A stretch of DNA of 64,000 nt from Alphaproteobacteria bacterium (GCA_021774625.1 JAJFIV010000005.1:36258-100257); one strand, 5' to 3'; counted from the stretch's first letter, positions 8,817-17,089 are shown. Notes: generated by a model not told the origin, from the sequence alone. Made by a program: numbers and translations.

Positions 8817-9203
8817 TTACCGCGGCTCCGGCAGTTCCCCATTCTCAGGCGGCAAAATTGCGTCCAGCTTTGCCGTGCAGATTTTGGCGGTATCCGTGAG
8901 AAAATCGCGGTCTTCGGGGAGGATTTTGCCGGTTTCCATGGCCTCGGTCACCCGCAGATAGCGGTCGAGGGAGAGATTCTGGTCGAACTGGCGGACGGTG
9001 CAGTCGCAGAGGATTTCACAGATCAGTTCCGAATTATTCTGGCCGCAGCCGGCCTTGCAGAAATTGAGATTTTCGCGCAGCAGTTCACGGGGGATTTCCT
9101 GGGCGGCCACGGCCCAGGGGGCGAAACAGACAAGCACCGTCAGGAAAGCCCGGGCCAGTTTCCCTGTTTTTACCCGGAAGGCTGCTCTGCCTGCATTTTG
9201 CAT
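8817..9203 (-). CDS. Small secreted cysteine-rich protein of unknown function
   Basis: A 128-residue protein with an N-terminal signal peptide (helix LARAFLTVLVCFAPWAVAAQ, cleavage near AAQ) and six cysteines in the mature part. They cluster as CKAGC, CEILCDC and a late IC. This suggests a disulfide-bonded or metal-binding periplasmic protein. Its ATG overlaps the stop of the upstream zur-like gene in the arrangement TAATG, so it is probably translationally coupled and belongs to the zinc locus. I do not recognise the family. A cysteine-rich periplasmic protein coexpressed with zinc uptake could be a metallochaperone, but that is inference. Confidence 0.65.
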   Translation of the reverse strand: MQNAGRAAFRVKTGKLARAFLTVLVCFAPWAVAAQEIPRELLRENLNFCKAGCGQNNSELICEILCDCTVRQFDQNLSLDRYLRVTEAMETGKILPEDRDFLTDTAKICTAKLDAILPPENGELPEPR

Positions 9204-9691
9204 TAATTACCCCCGGAACAATTTCCGCACAACCCATGCACTTCAATCGTCTGGCGGCCGATGTGGAAACCGGCTTTATCGGCCTGATCGCGGATCGACA
9301 GGCGCACGCCCTGAGCGTTGATTTCCGCCACATTGTCACAGTTATTGCAGATCAGAAACTGGCTTTCATGGCCATCATCGGGATGGGCGCAGCCGACGAA
9401 AGCATTCAGCGATTCGATGCGGTGAATGAAGCCATGTTCGATCAGAAAGTCCAGCGCCCGGTAGACCGTCGGCGGCTTGGTCGCCTGACCGTCGGTCGAA
9501 AACCGTTCGATGATGTCATAGGCCTTGACCGCCGTGTGGCTCTGCCAGACCAGTTCCAGCACCCGGCGGCGGGTTTCGGTAAAGCGCAGCCCGCGCTCGG
9601 CGCTCAATTCCTCCGCCCGCGCCAGCGCATCTTCGATACAATGATTGTGATCATGGCTCGGCGAAACTCCGGAGGGAATCATGCTTTTCAT
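9203..9691 (-). CDS. zur: Fur-family zinc uptake regulator (Zur)
   Basis: Ferric-uptake-regulator-family repressor of 162 residues. A winged-helix DNA-binding domain is seen at about 25-95 (TETRRRVLELVW, KPPTVYRALDFL). The dimerisation domain has the structural-zinc cysteine pairs CNNC (about 117-120) and CGNC (near 156-159). The neighbouring znuA and znuB homologues argue for Zur rather than Fur. A GGAG lies 1 base before the first ATG but nine bases before a second ATG three codons on, so translation may begin at 9682. It probably represses its own locus when zinc-loaded. It is transcribed leftward after znuB with a 42-bp gap. Confidence 0.88.
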   Translation of the reverse strand: MKSMIPSGVSPSHDHNHCIEDALARAEELSAERGLRFTETRRRVLELVWQSHTAVKAYDIIERFSTDGQATKPPTVYRALDFLIEHGFIHRIESLNAFVGCAHPDDGHESQFLICNNCDNVAEINAQGVRLSIRDQADKAGFHIGRQTIEVHGLCGNCSGGN

Positions 9692-9733
9692 ACTCCATCT
9701 CTATACGATACTATGTCCGGCGTCAAAATACCG

Positions 9734-10510
9734 TTAGCGGTTTTCCGGTCTGAATCTGCTGAAAATGATGGCGGCCAGTAACGCTGCAAAGGCCAGCGAC
9801 CAAACGAGGGTCGGCCCCGTGGGGGCATCGGTCAAAACTGAAAATACTAAACCCAGGATAATTCCGACAACCGAAATGACGTAACCGGCGATAATGCGGT
9901 GCCGGCTCACCAGGACCCGTGCCGCCAGCGCGGGGAAAATCAGTGAGGCAAACACCAGATAGACTCCGACTATCTGAACGGACGCGGTCACCGCCACAGT
10001 AAAAATCCCGTAGAAACCAAGCCGTCCGAGGCGTTCCCTGAAAAAGAACCAGACAACCAGAATGGCGATATAGACCGGCAGAATTGTAGCGATTTCACGC
10101 CAGGAAACCCACAAAATCTGGCCCGCCAGCAGATCCCTGATCTCATCCCCCCCGGCCGGCTGATTGGCCAGCAGAAGCAGCGCCATGGAGGCGGCAAGAA
10201 CGAAGGTGCAGCCGATCAGCGCCTCCTGATACTGATGCAGTTTTTTGTCGGTCCAGGAAAAAATGGCCCCCCCCGCAAGGGCGGCGGCAAGGGCGGATGC
10301 CTGAACGGCAACAGCCGAGCCGCCCTCATGTTCAGGGCCAAAATAAAGCGTTCCGGCAACCGCGCCGAGCCCCGCGAGCTGGGCGGTGGCGAGATCAATG
10401 AAAATGATGCCCCTGTTCAATACTTCGGTGCCAAGCGGAACATGGGTCGCCATGACCAGCAGGCTGGCGACAAATGCAGGAGCGATGATTGATAATAAGG
10501 TGAGATCCAT
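9734..10510 (-). CDS. znuB: Zinc ABC transporter permease ZnuB-like
   Basis: ABC-3 family inner-membrane permease of 258 residues with about eight hydrophobic helices. The conserved stretch FIDLATAQLAGLGAVAG and the EALIGCTFV and DLLAGQILWVSW segments are typical of the ZnuB/TroC group. It starts 2 bp after the znuA stop, so it forms one transcript with it. The matching ATPase (ZnuC) is not encoded anywhere in this window. The permease must borrow an ATPase encoded elsewhere, or the locus has been rearranged. Metal specificity is inferred from the Zur neighbour. Confidence 0.88.
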   Translation of the reverse strand: MDLTLLSIIAPAFVASLLVMATHVPLGTEVLNRGIIFIDLATAQLAGLGAVAGTLYFGPEHEGGSAVAVQASALAAALAGGAIFSWTDKKLHQYQEALIGCTFVLAASMALLLLANQPAGGDEIRDLLAGQILWVSWREIATILPVYIAILVVWFFFRERLGRLGFYGIFTVAVTASVQIVGVYLVFASLIFPALAARVLVSRHRIIAGYVISVVGIILGLVFSVLTDAPTGPTLVWSLAFAALLAAIIFSRFRPENR

Positions 10511-10512
10511 CG

Positions 10513-11418
10513 CTATTCTCCATTTTCCACCAACAGGCCAACCGTCACATCGAACAGCCTGAAAAGGTCATCCGCCTCCTTGCTGCCGCCAACGGTAAAG
10601 GGCAATGATACTTCCGGCAGGCCGCTGCGCTCGGCCAGCCAGCGCGACGGCTTGTCATTTTCATAGGCCGCGTTGATGATCATTTTCGCCGGACTTGAAC
10701 GCAAAGTCTCAAGAACCGTTTCCAGGTGTGATGTCGAGGGCGGGATGCCCGGCTTCGGCTCCAGGGTGACGACAACATTCAGCCCGAGCCACTGGACCAG
10801 ATAGACCCAGGTCGAATGCTGCACAACAACAGGCACCCCCCGCAATCCCTCCGCCTGCCGTTCCCAGCGCGTCATTGCTTCGGTCCAGCGGTGGTTAAAA
10901 CTTGCCAGCCGGTCCACAAAATAGGCCCTGTCGCCGGGCGCTATGGCGGAAAGCCGCTCCGCCAGTATTTGCGCGACCGAGAAAATATTGTGCGGATTGG
11001 TCGCAATATGCGGATTTCCCTGGGGATGGATATCGCCAAGCGAACGGTCAAGGCTGGTTGGCACTTCAAGCTTTTTGACAAAACTGGCGGCCTCAAGATA
11101 ACCCGGTGTGCCCGGCTGCACCCCTGCATTGCCGGCCTGGCGCAACAGCAGCGGCAGCCAGCCGATTTCCAGGTCGGCGCCGTTGCAAAAAACCAGATCG
11201 GCCCTTCTGACCTGCGCGATCAGGCTCGGCCGGGCGCTGATAAAGTGCGGGTCCTGTTTTGCGCTGGTGGCGACAATGACATTGGCCTTATCGCCGCCGA
11301 TTTCCATGGCCAGCGCGCCCCATTCCGGCTCGCAGGCGAAGACGCGGACATTGGCCGAGGCCGGGCCCGGCGTCAGCATGCCCAAGGTAAAAAGAAGAAT
11401 AATGAGATATTTCGGCAT
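10513..11418 (-). CDS. znuA: Zinc ABC transporter periplasmic binding protein ZnuA-like
   Basis: Cluster A-I (ZinT/ZnuA/TroA type) metal-binding protein of about 301 residues, with signal peptide cleaved near PASA-NVRVF. Candidate metal ligands are the histidines of AKQDPHFISARP, QGNPHIATNP and VVVQHSTWVYL. An acidic residue in the C-lobe would complete the site. The His-rich mobile loop typical of enterobacterial ZnuA is missing. I start at the ATG at 11418 because AGGAGT precedes it at proper spacing; the longer frame would overlap the upstream porin gene. It lies between the porin-like gene and znuB. Confidence 0.88.
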   Translation of the reverse strand: MPKYLIILLFTLGMLTPGPASANVRVFACEPEWGALAMEIGGDKANVIVATSAKQDPHFISARPSLIAQVRRADLVFCNGADLEIGWLPLLLRQAGNAGVQPGTPGYLEAASFVKKLEVPTSLDRSLGDIHPQGNPHIATNPHNIFSVAQILAERLSAIAPGDRAYFVDRLASFNHRWTEAMTRWERQAEGLRGVPVVVQHSTWVYLVQWLGLNVVVTLEPKPGIPPSTSHLETVLETLRSSPAKMIINAAYENDKPSRWLAERSGLPEVSLPFTVGGSKEADDLFRLFDVTVGLLVENGE

Positions 11419-11443
11419 ATCAACTCCTGTCCGGATTCCCGGA

Positions 11444-12835
11444 TTAAAAATTATGCGCGCCATGGGCGCCGATGCTTAAAATATATTGAATATAAAACCG
11501 GTTATCGGTCAGCAGCCCCCTTTTCTCATGGGTGAACTGCGTCCTGAGCGCGCTGTATTCGCTGTTGCTCCAGTCGAACATCACGCTATGGGACCGTGTC
11601 TTCCTGCCCATGGCATCAAGCGCTGTCCCCGCCAGTGCTGCGGGCAGACCGCCATCCGGATCAAGAAGAGCAAAACGGTAACCGGTCCGGTATTTGGGCG
11701 CGAATTTATAGACACCCTGGAGATAAAACCCGTCGTCTACCGCCGAGACCGGAATGTCGTTAAAAAGGCCATCATCGTAGCGGCGGAAATATTCCCCCTG
11801 CAATGTGACATAGCGTTGCCGGACATTGCCCTCGGGCGACCACTGGTATTTGAAGTCGGCAATCAACAGATCGGAATTACCGTCAAATGACAGCAATTCT
11901 TCGATTGGCGCGCCTTCCTCGCCCGATACCCGGCCTTCGGCATCGGAATGCAGATAGGAAACCCCGGCCCGCCAGTTGTTTGAAAATCCGATATCGCCGC
12001 CGAGACGCAAAAAAGCCGAATAAGCGCCGACACCGCCGTTGGGTGAACCGCCGGCCGGAAAATCCGCGCCGCGGAATACGCCGCCGCCCGTCTGAATATA
12101 AAGCTCTGTCGGCAGGATCACCGACAACTGCACGCCTTCGTCATTATACTGATCGGCAAGAAAAGCCTGATAGGGCAGGGGCCGGTCGACGAAATCATCC
12201 GTATGGTCGTGATTCTCATTCAGATAACCGAGCGCGGGAAAAAACCGTCCGGCTTTCAGTGTCGCACCGTAAGGAAGGGACAGGGTCTGGATATACGCTT
12301 CCTCCAGATCGACCTCTACACCTTGCTCGCCGGCATCAAGCGCAGCGGTGACACTGGCGAAAAACAGATCGTCCGCGTTAGCCGAAAAACCGAATTCCGT
12401 CTCGTCAAGGGCAAGGCCTTCCGCGCCCGGGCCGGTTTCACCGCCCAATGGAAAACCCGGCAAAGAGAAACTTTCCGGATCCTGCTTAAAGGCGGAAAAG
12501 CGTCCGTTAAACACAACGCCGATCGACGGGTTGAAAGCGTTTCCACGGGTTGGACGCCCGCCCAATATCTCGGCTGGCGCGGTGGATTGTGCGGCGGAAA
12601 CGGTGGAAGGCCCTAAGGATGCCGTGTCCTGCGGGGCTACAGTCTGCCGGGCTTCCAGCGAATTGATACGCTCCTCCAGCCGGGCAATTTCCCCTTCATA
12701 TTGGGCCCTCATTTTTGCGAGGGCGTCGCGCAGAATACTGATCTCGCTGCTTTCCTGCGCGCTTGCCGCGTCAAATATACCTGTTAAAGCCATGGCGAAC
12801 GCCAGACCAAAAACGGTCCTGTTCCTGTAGCGCAT
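11444..12835 (-). CDS. Outer-membrane porin-like protein of the zinc locus
   Basis: A protein of about 463 residues with a signal peptide (cleavage near ASAQ-ES), then a coiled-coil segment (about 30-65, LAKMRAQYEGEIARLEERINSLE cut short here) and a long beta-rich region with alternating hydrophobic strands. This is the plan of trimeric, coiled-coil-led outer-membrane channels (compare carbohydrate- and phosphate-type porins). Its C-terminus (IQYILSIGAHGAHNF) ends in Phe, as beta-barrels do. I start at 12835 because GGAG lies six bases upstream. It directly precedes znuA, so I infer a role in zinc passage across the outer membrane. The segment NENHDHTDDFVDR contains a His/Asp cluster that could attract metal. 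Confidence 0.7.
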   Translation of the reverse strand: MRYRNRTVFGLAFAMALTGIFDAASAQESSEISILRDALAKMRAQYEGEIARLEERINSLEARQTVAPQDTASLGPSTVSAAQSTAPAEILGGRPTRGNAFNPSIGVVFNGRFSAFKQDPESFSLPGFPLGGETGPGAEGLALDETEFGFSANADDLFFASVTAALDAGEQGVEVDLEEAYIQTLSLPYGATLKAGRFFPALGYLNENHDHTDDFVDRPLPYQAFLADQYNDEGVQLSVILPTELYIQTGGGVFRGADFPAGGSPNGGVGAYSAFLRLGGDIGFSNNWRAGVSYLHSDAEGRVSGEEGAPIEELLSFDGNSDLLIADFKYQWSPEGNVRQRYVTLQGEYFRRYDDGLFNDIPVSAVDDGFYLQGVYKFAPKYRTGYRFALLDPDGGLPAALAGTALDAMGRKTRSHSVMFDWSNSEYSALRTQFTHEKRGLLTDNRFYIQYILSIGAHGAHNF

Positions 12836-12939
12836 GAAAATCTCCATCGTGATTTTGCTGTTCATCCGGGCTTGTTATGATTGCCCGGTCTTTGGCTGCG
12901 GTCTGCCAAAACCGGAAGACCCGGGACTAATCCCTTTGA

Positions 12940-13230
12940 TCAGGCAAAATGAACCGGTGGAGCACGGCTCGGCGGAAGAAAAACGAGAATGCCGCTCATC
13001 TCGCGTTCGGCCATGGCCTGGACGGTAATTGAATCGAAAAAAAGTTCGTCCGGTATCGCGGTCACACTGTCTGGCAGGGACCAGCCATTGCCGTCTATTT
13101 TACAGACCAGACATTTACCGGCTACGGAATGATTGTTTGCGCCATGGGCCAGAAAACCAAGCTGAAGGACCGCAATCGCCAAAAATGCGGCGGCGGCAAA
13201 CAGTTTGATATAGAGCCGTATAGTGGTCAT
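12940..13230 (-). CDS. Small membrane/secreted protein, DUF2946-like
   Basis: About 96 residues with one N-terminal helix (LFAAAAFLAIAVLQLGFLAHG), then HSVAGKCLVCKIDG, with a CxxC-type pair and a hydrophobic tail. The size, the single helix and the C-x2-C motif resemble small DUF2946-type proteins often found beside metal-uptake receptors; the match is by eye only. I use the ATG at 13230, preceded by AGGA at nine bases; a TTG start at 13248 is possible. It heads the zinc locus downstream of a candidate Zur box. Confidence 0.55.
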   Translation of the reverse strand: MTTIRLYIKLFAAAAFLAIAVLQLGFLAHGANNHSVAGKCLVCKIDGNGWSLPDSVTAIPDELFFDSITVQAMAEREMSGILVFLPPSRAPPVHFA

Positions 13231-13271
13231 CTGGAAAAGTCCTGACAATAGCGGCTGACCTTCAGAATGGA

Positions 13272-13296
13272 GAAAATGTTATACTATAGCTTTTTT
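13272..13296 (-). promoter_or_regulatory. Candidate Zur box / promoter of the zinc locus
   Basis: The imperfect palindrome ATGTTATACTATAGCTT, flanked by A-runs and T-runs, resembles the TGTTATAnnATAACA core of proteobacterial Zur operators with about three mismatches. It lies about 45 bp upstream of the first gene of the leftward zinc locus, where it could also supply a -10 element. This is inference from consensus; no binding data are implied. Confidence 0.4.
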
Positions 13297-13344
13297 GTCA
13301 AGCTGCATGTGGGGACACCCACCGGCCCGGGCTTCCTGACGGGC

Positions 13345-13887
13345 TCAACCCAATTCCTCCGCCAGCTCCAAAATCCTGCTGATTGTGCGCCAGTTGCGGG
13401 CGGTGGCGGGGACGCCTAGCAGGCGCTCCACCTGCGTTGCAAGTTTCGAACGGCCGACGCCGTCGGGCGCATGGAGGTAGAAGGCCGTATCCGTCAGCAA
13501 ATAGTTTTCCGTGTCCGATTTCAGGGCATCCATTGCTTTGAGATCAGCGGATTTCGCCGGTGCGGCTAAAAAATAAAGATGGAGGTTTTTGGGATTCTCT
13601 TCCCCCGCCGGAAACGGATTGGCTGCTGCGATCCTGCGCAACGCATCCCCCGGTAAAATCAGTATTCTGGGGCGAAAGTGATAGTTTTCTTCAATCCAGT
13701 CAGCGATTTTTCCCGAAAGGGCCACGCCATCCTCATCCCGGCTCCGGAAGACGGCATTGCCGCTTTGAATATAGGTTTTGGCCTCCCGAAGGCCGAGGCT
13801 TTCCAGCCCCGCGCGTAAATCCGCCATCGGCAATATATGATTGCCGCCCACATTAATGCCGCGAAATAATGCAATCCATTTGTTCAT
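13345..13887 (-). CDS. DUF1697 family protein
   Basis: A 180-residue cytoplasmic protein with the family hallmark start WIALFRGINVGGNHILPMADL, the conserved TYIQSGNAVF segment near residue 40 and FLLTD/RSKL motifs further on. Function is unknown for the family, which adopts a ferredoxin-like fold. It is a stand-alone gene, and no neighbour suggests a role. Its start codon overlaps one copy of a short dispersed repeat. Confidence 0.9.
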   Translation of the reverse strand: MNKWIALFRGINVGGNHILPMADLRAGLESLGLREAKTYIQSGNAVFRSRDEDGVALSGKIADWIEENYHFRPRILILPGDALRRIAAANPFPAGEENPKNLHLYFLAAPAKSADLKAMDALKSDTENYLLTDTAFYLHAPDGVGRSKLATQVERLLGVPATARNWRTISRILELAEELG

Positions 13888-14173
13888 GACTCAGGGCCAA
13901 GACCCATTGAATTCATCCATTCTGTGCCCCGCCATTGATTTCCGGCAAGGCGCAAGGATGCAGGAAATGCGGCGCATTTTCAATTCTTTCCCGGCAGTTT
14001 GGGGCTGACTGCCGCAAATTTCTTCTTATGCCCGAAAATCTGTTTTCCGGGTCCTAAGCAAGCGGTGCCCGGCCGGGTAAACCATAACAGAAAGATGACT
14101 TGGAATTTTACCGCAATTGCACTATATATATTAAATTAGTGAGGAACGGGTTCTAAAAAACGGACAATCTATA

Positions 14174-14311
14174 ATGACTAAAATGTTGAAAATTGCCCTT
14201 GCAGCCGGCGCTTTTATGGTTTTGACAGCCTATCACCCTTACACCGGCGAAGATTGCTGGTACGACCACGGCAGTTCGCAGGAACGGAATGTCCTGCCGG
14301 CAATGGTTTAA
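14174..14311 (+). CDS. Small secreted peptide (45 aa), hypothetical
   Basis: An open frame encodes MTKMLKIALAAGAFMVLTAY followed by a polar tail (HPYTGEDCWYDHGSSQERN...). The lysine-rich start, an 11-14-residue hydrophobic core and a small-residue end look like a signal peptide or single membrane anchor, followed by about 25 mature residues. An AT-rich promoter-like stretch (TATATATTAAATTAG) is 35-50 bp upstream. The ribosome site is weak. I do not recognise it, and it could be a chance frame. Confidence 0.4.
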   Translation: MTKMLKIALAAGAFMVLTAYHPYTGEDCWYDHGSSQERNVLPAMV

Positions 14312-14414
14312 GCGCCGCAGCTTCTTCCACGATTGACAGGTAATTATCGGTAAGCCGTCTGGGTTTATATATTGGGCCCGGCTATTTGCTGTGGTGTGCC
14401 TTTCTGTTTCCGGC

Positions 14415-14485
14415 TAGAGTCTTTTCTGGTTAGGTTGACCCATTTGATGATCGGAGATGGGTCAACCTAATCAGAAAAGACTCTA
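14415..14485. repeat. Long palindrome, 29-bp arms with 13-nt loop
   Basis: The left arm starts TAGAGTCTTTTCTGG and reads on to GACCCAT at 14443. The right arm (14457-14485) is its reverse complement with one G-T mismatch. The loop is TTGATGATCGGAG. There is no T-run, so it is not an ordinary terminator. The first 12 bases of the arm (TAGAGTCTTTTC) recur at 2296-2307 immediately after the RND gene, which suggests a family of mobile palindromic elements in this genome. It lies just 10 bp before the nitrilase start and could also fold in its leader RNA. Confidence 0.85.
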
Positions 14486-14495
14486 ATGGTGGAAT

Positions 14496-15473
14496 ATGAG
14501 CAGACCGAAAAGCCCTAAAATCGCCATTATCCAGCATCCACCGGCGTTTCTGAATCTGGCGGCCAGCATGGACCGGGCGCTTGAACTGATCGCCGGGGTC
14601 GGCGATGCGGATGTGATTGTCTTCCCGGAAACCTGGCTGCCCGGCTATCCGGTGTGGATCGATTTTGCGCCCGGGGCAGCGCTGTGGGATCAGCCCGGGG
14701 CCAAGGCGCTGTATCGGATTTTGCTGGAAAATGCGGTCATACCGGGAGACGAAAATCTCGTCCGATTGCAAAAGGCGGCGGACGATTCTGGCGCCGTGAT
14801 CGCCATGGGAGCCCATGAACGGGCAGGCGGCACCCTCTATAACACGTTTTTTCTATTCTCACCGGGCGGCAAGGCGCCCCTGCCCCACCGCAAACTGACG
14901 CCGACCTATACGGAAAAACTGCTCTGGGGCGCCGGCGACGGCTCCACCCTGGATGTGATAGAGACCCCCTTCGGCAAGGTCGGCGGGCTGATCTGCTGGG
15001 AGCACTGGATGCCGCTGGCCCGTGCCGCGCTGCATGCCAAGGGCGAAGTCCTGCATATTGCCCAATGGCCGGCGGTAAAAGAAATGCACCTGGTGGCGAG
15101 CCGCCATTACGCATTCGAGGGCCGCTGTTTTGTGGCCGCTGCCGGGACCTGCCTGAGCAAAGACGATGTGATGAACGGCTTCGCGTCCCTGAGCACGGAG
15201 GAGCCGGAAGCGCATGCCCTCCTGGCGTCTATCCCCGATGGCCTGATCCATAATGGCGGCAGCGCCATTATCGGCCCCGATGGCGGCTACATTGCCGGAC
15301 CCCTGTTCGATCAAGCGGGCGTTCTGACCGCCACCCTCGACCTTGCCATGCGCGCCGAAAACAAAATGACCCTGGATACCGCCGGCCACTATGCCCGGCC
15401 GGATATTTTCGAGCTGACCGTGGATACCCGTGAAAAATCCGGCGTGAAATTCAGTACAAACCACGGCCGTTAA
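14496..15473 (+). CDS. Nitrilase / carbon-nitrogen hydrolase
   Basis: Cytoplasmic C-N hydrolase of 325 residues. The catalytic triad is visible: Glu45 (VFPETWLPGYP), Lys133 (PHRKLTPTYTEK) and Cys167 (GGLICWEHWMPLAR). The ETWLPGYP and ICWEHWMPL signatures are those of true aliphatic/aryl nitrilases (branch 1), which convert R-CN to the carboxylic acid and ammonia, rather than amidases or NAD synthetase domains. It is a single-gene unit, converging on the PAS/EAL-like gene with a 4-bp overlap of the ends. The substrate is unknown. A large palindrome lies just upstream and may influence expression. Confidence 0.92.
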   Translation: MSRPKSPKIAIIQHPPAFLNLAASMDRALELIAGVGDADVIVFPETWLPGYPVWIDFAPGAALWDQPGAKALYRILLENAVIPGDENLVRLQKAADDSGAVIAMGAHERAGGTLYNTFFLFSPGGKAPLPHRKLTPTYTEKLLWGAGDGSTLDVIETPFGKVGGLICWEHWMPLARAALHAKGEVLHIAQWPAVKEMHLVASRHYAFEGRCFVAAAGTCLSKDDVMNGFASLSTEEPEAHALLASIPDGLIHNGGSAIIGPDGGYIAGPLFDQAGVLTATLDLAMRAENKMTLDTAGHYARPDIFELTVDTREKSGVKFSTNHGR

Positions 15474-17005
15474 TCCCCATCCGCGAGGGCGATATAGAGG
15501 CCGAGTTCGTGGGCGAGGAGTTTGCGTTCATCGGTTTCGAGATCGGCGCTGAGCAGCGTGACGCCCTTTGACTGCCAGACATCGATCAGTTGCATGGTGA
15601 GGCCCCGGCCGTCGGGGTGGCCGGCGATGCGGTCGAGGAATTTGGCGGAGACTTCCACCATGCCGCCCTGGACCTTCTGCATCAGGCCCTCATCCGTGAC
15701 CACGTCGGCAAAACGGTCGATCCAGGCAAAAAAACCGGCCTCCACCAGCCGGTCAAGTCCCTGCCATGCCGCGCCGCCCGCCCGCAGCGACGGCAGGTGC
15801 CGGATGCGAAAACCGAGGCCCCTGGCGTCCTGAGCATATTGGCTGGTAAGGGTGAGCAGTTTCCCGATAAAGCCGGCATCGGCCAGATTGACCACACAGA
15901 GTTCAAAGAAAGCGCGCGGGCGTCTGGCTCGCTTCTCATCTTCCTGAAGACTGAACAGGCGGAGAAATTCGGTAAAAATCGTCAGATCATGCTCCGCCGC
16001 CACATCGGCATGATCGCGCAGCACAATCAGGTCGCCGGCAAAACGGATTTTGGTATCGATGATCATTTTCGGCTGATGCAGGACACCGATCTGTGTGTTG
16101 GTGCGGCCGTCGCGGATTTCCCTGGGTGTCGTGCGGAAACCGTGTTCCTTCAGCGCGCTCAGGATCAGACGGCGGTGATGCTCGATGCCGTTGATCATAT
16201 CCGTCAGGGTATGTTCTTCCCGCCCCTCGACCTCGCCGAGAAACACGCCGCGGGCATGATTGAGCGCATTGCGCAGCACTTTGGGATCGATATTCTTCTG
16301 ATCCACCTCCAGACCCTGAGTAACCAGCCCCAGTTCAGCGGCATTGACCTCCAGGCGTTTGGTGGTTTTGGCGATATCCTTTTCCAGTTCCTCCTGATCG
16401 AATTTGTCCTCGGTCAGAAAAGCATAGGCGGCGTCATCCAGCCTGCCGATTTTACCGCCGACCGCCTTCTGGCGCAGCGTATCTTCGATTCCGGCGCGGA
16501 GTTCCGCCGCCTTATCGGCGCTCACGCTGCCGTCGACCAGCCCCGGCATATTGACCATGGCGAGACCGGCGGCCCCGGCTTCCCCACCGTTGACGACGCT
16601 TTCAACAAAGGCAAAAAAAGCTTCGGTATCCTCGGGCTCCGGCACGGGTTCCTTCGCCGCAGTCTTGGCGGGTTTAAAGACTGTCAGCGCGATGGCATCC
16701 GCATCCGCGGCAATCCCGATATCGAAATTGATATAGCCGTTGCCCGATTGATGGCGCAGCGGCACCCGGGGCATGGTCACGCCGTCCAGTTCCGCGGCCT
16801 TTTCCCACAACATATCCATTCGGTTCTGGGCATCCAGCGGCAGCAATGTGGAAAAAGCCAGACCAAACACATCTTCGGCCTTCCAGCCGAGAATGCGGGT
16901 CATGGCATCCTCCATCTTCCGGATGCGGCCATCCGGATAGAGGGTGAGGCAAAATTCGGGGGAGCGGCTGGACGCCCCCGGCTTATCAATCACGTCCGTT
17001 CCCAT
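15470..17005 (-). CDS. PAS domain protein with degenerate EAL-like C-terminus
   Basis: 511 residues. An N-terminal PAS-like sensor segment (about 15-115: FCLTLYPDGRIRKMEDAM, ILGWKAEDVFG). A long helical middle (about 190-340) holds charged heptad-like stretches. The C-terminal third has the outline of an EAL phosphodiesterase: an AGFFAWIDRFADVVTD strand, then QSKGVTLLSADLETDERKL in place of the canonical GhxhxAEGVET motif. The E-x-L metal site and other catalytic residues are not evident, so it probably binds nucleotide or a partner protein rather than hydrolysing c-di-GMP. There is no signal peptide. It converges on the nitrilase gene. Confidence 0.6.
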   Translation of the reverse strand: MGTDVIDKPGASSRSPEFCLTLYPDGRIRKMEDAMTRILGWKAEDVFGLAFSTLLPLDAQNRMDMLWEKAAELDGVTMPRVPLRHQSGNGYINFDIGIAADADAIALTVFKPAKTAAKEPVPEPEDTEAFFAFVESVVNGGEAGAAGLAMVNMPGLVDGSVSADKAAELRAGIEDTLRQKAVGGKIGRLDDAAYAFLTEDKFDQEELEKDIAKTTKRLEVNAAELGLVTQGLEVDQKNIDPKVLRNALNHARGVFLGEVEGREEHTLTDMINGIEHHRRLILSALKEHGFRTTPREIRDGRTNTQIGVLHQPKMIIDTKIRFAGDLIVLRDHADVAAEHDLTIFTEFLRLFSLQEDEKRARRPRAFFELCVVNLADAGFIGKLLTLTSQYAQDARGLGFRIRHLPSLRAGGAAWQGLDRLVEAGFFAWIDRFADVVTDEGLMQKVQGGMVEVSAKFLDRIAGHPDGRGLTMQLIDVWQSKGVTLLSADLETDERKLLAHELGLYIALADGD

Positions 17006-17089
17006 GGCCGCATTCTGCCAGAACGCCGTTAATCGTGTGTTACCCTGATAGCGGTTCTTGTTGCTTGAACTTTGCCGGTCCAGTCGATA

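Noticed and set aside
8450..8842. Coding frames covering the IS remnant region on both strands
   Set aside because: The only similarity is to the transposase fragments; other frames do not resemble proteins.
11419..11463. Longer znuA start overlapping the porin gene
   Set aside because: AGGAGT before the ATG at 11418 and a normal signal peptide support the shorter form.
15590..17032. Long open frame antisense to the PAS/EAL-like gene
   Set aside because: The PAS-bearing strand has the recognisable domain and a usable start; the antisense frame is not protein-like.
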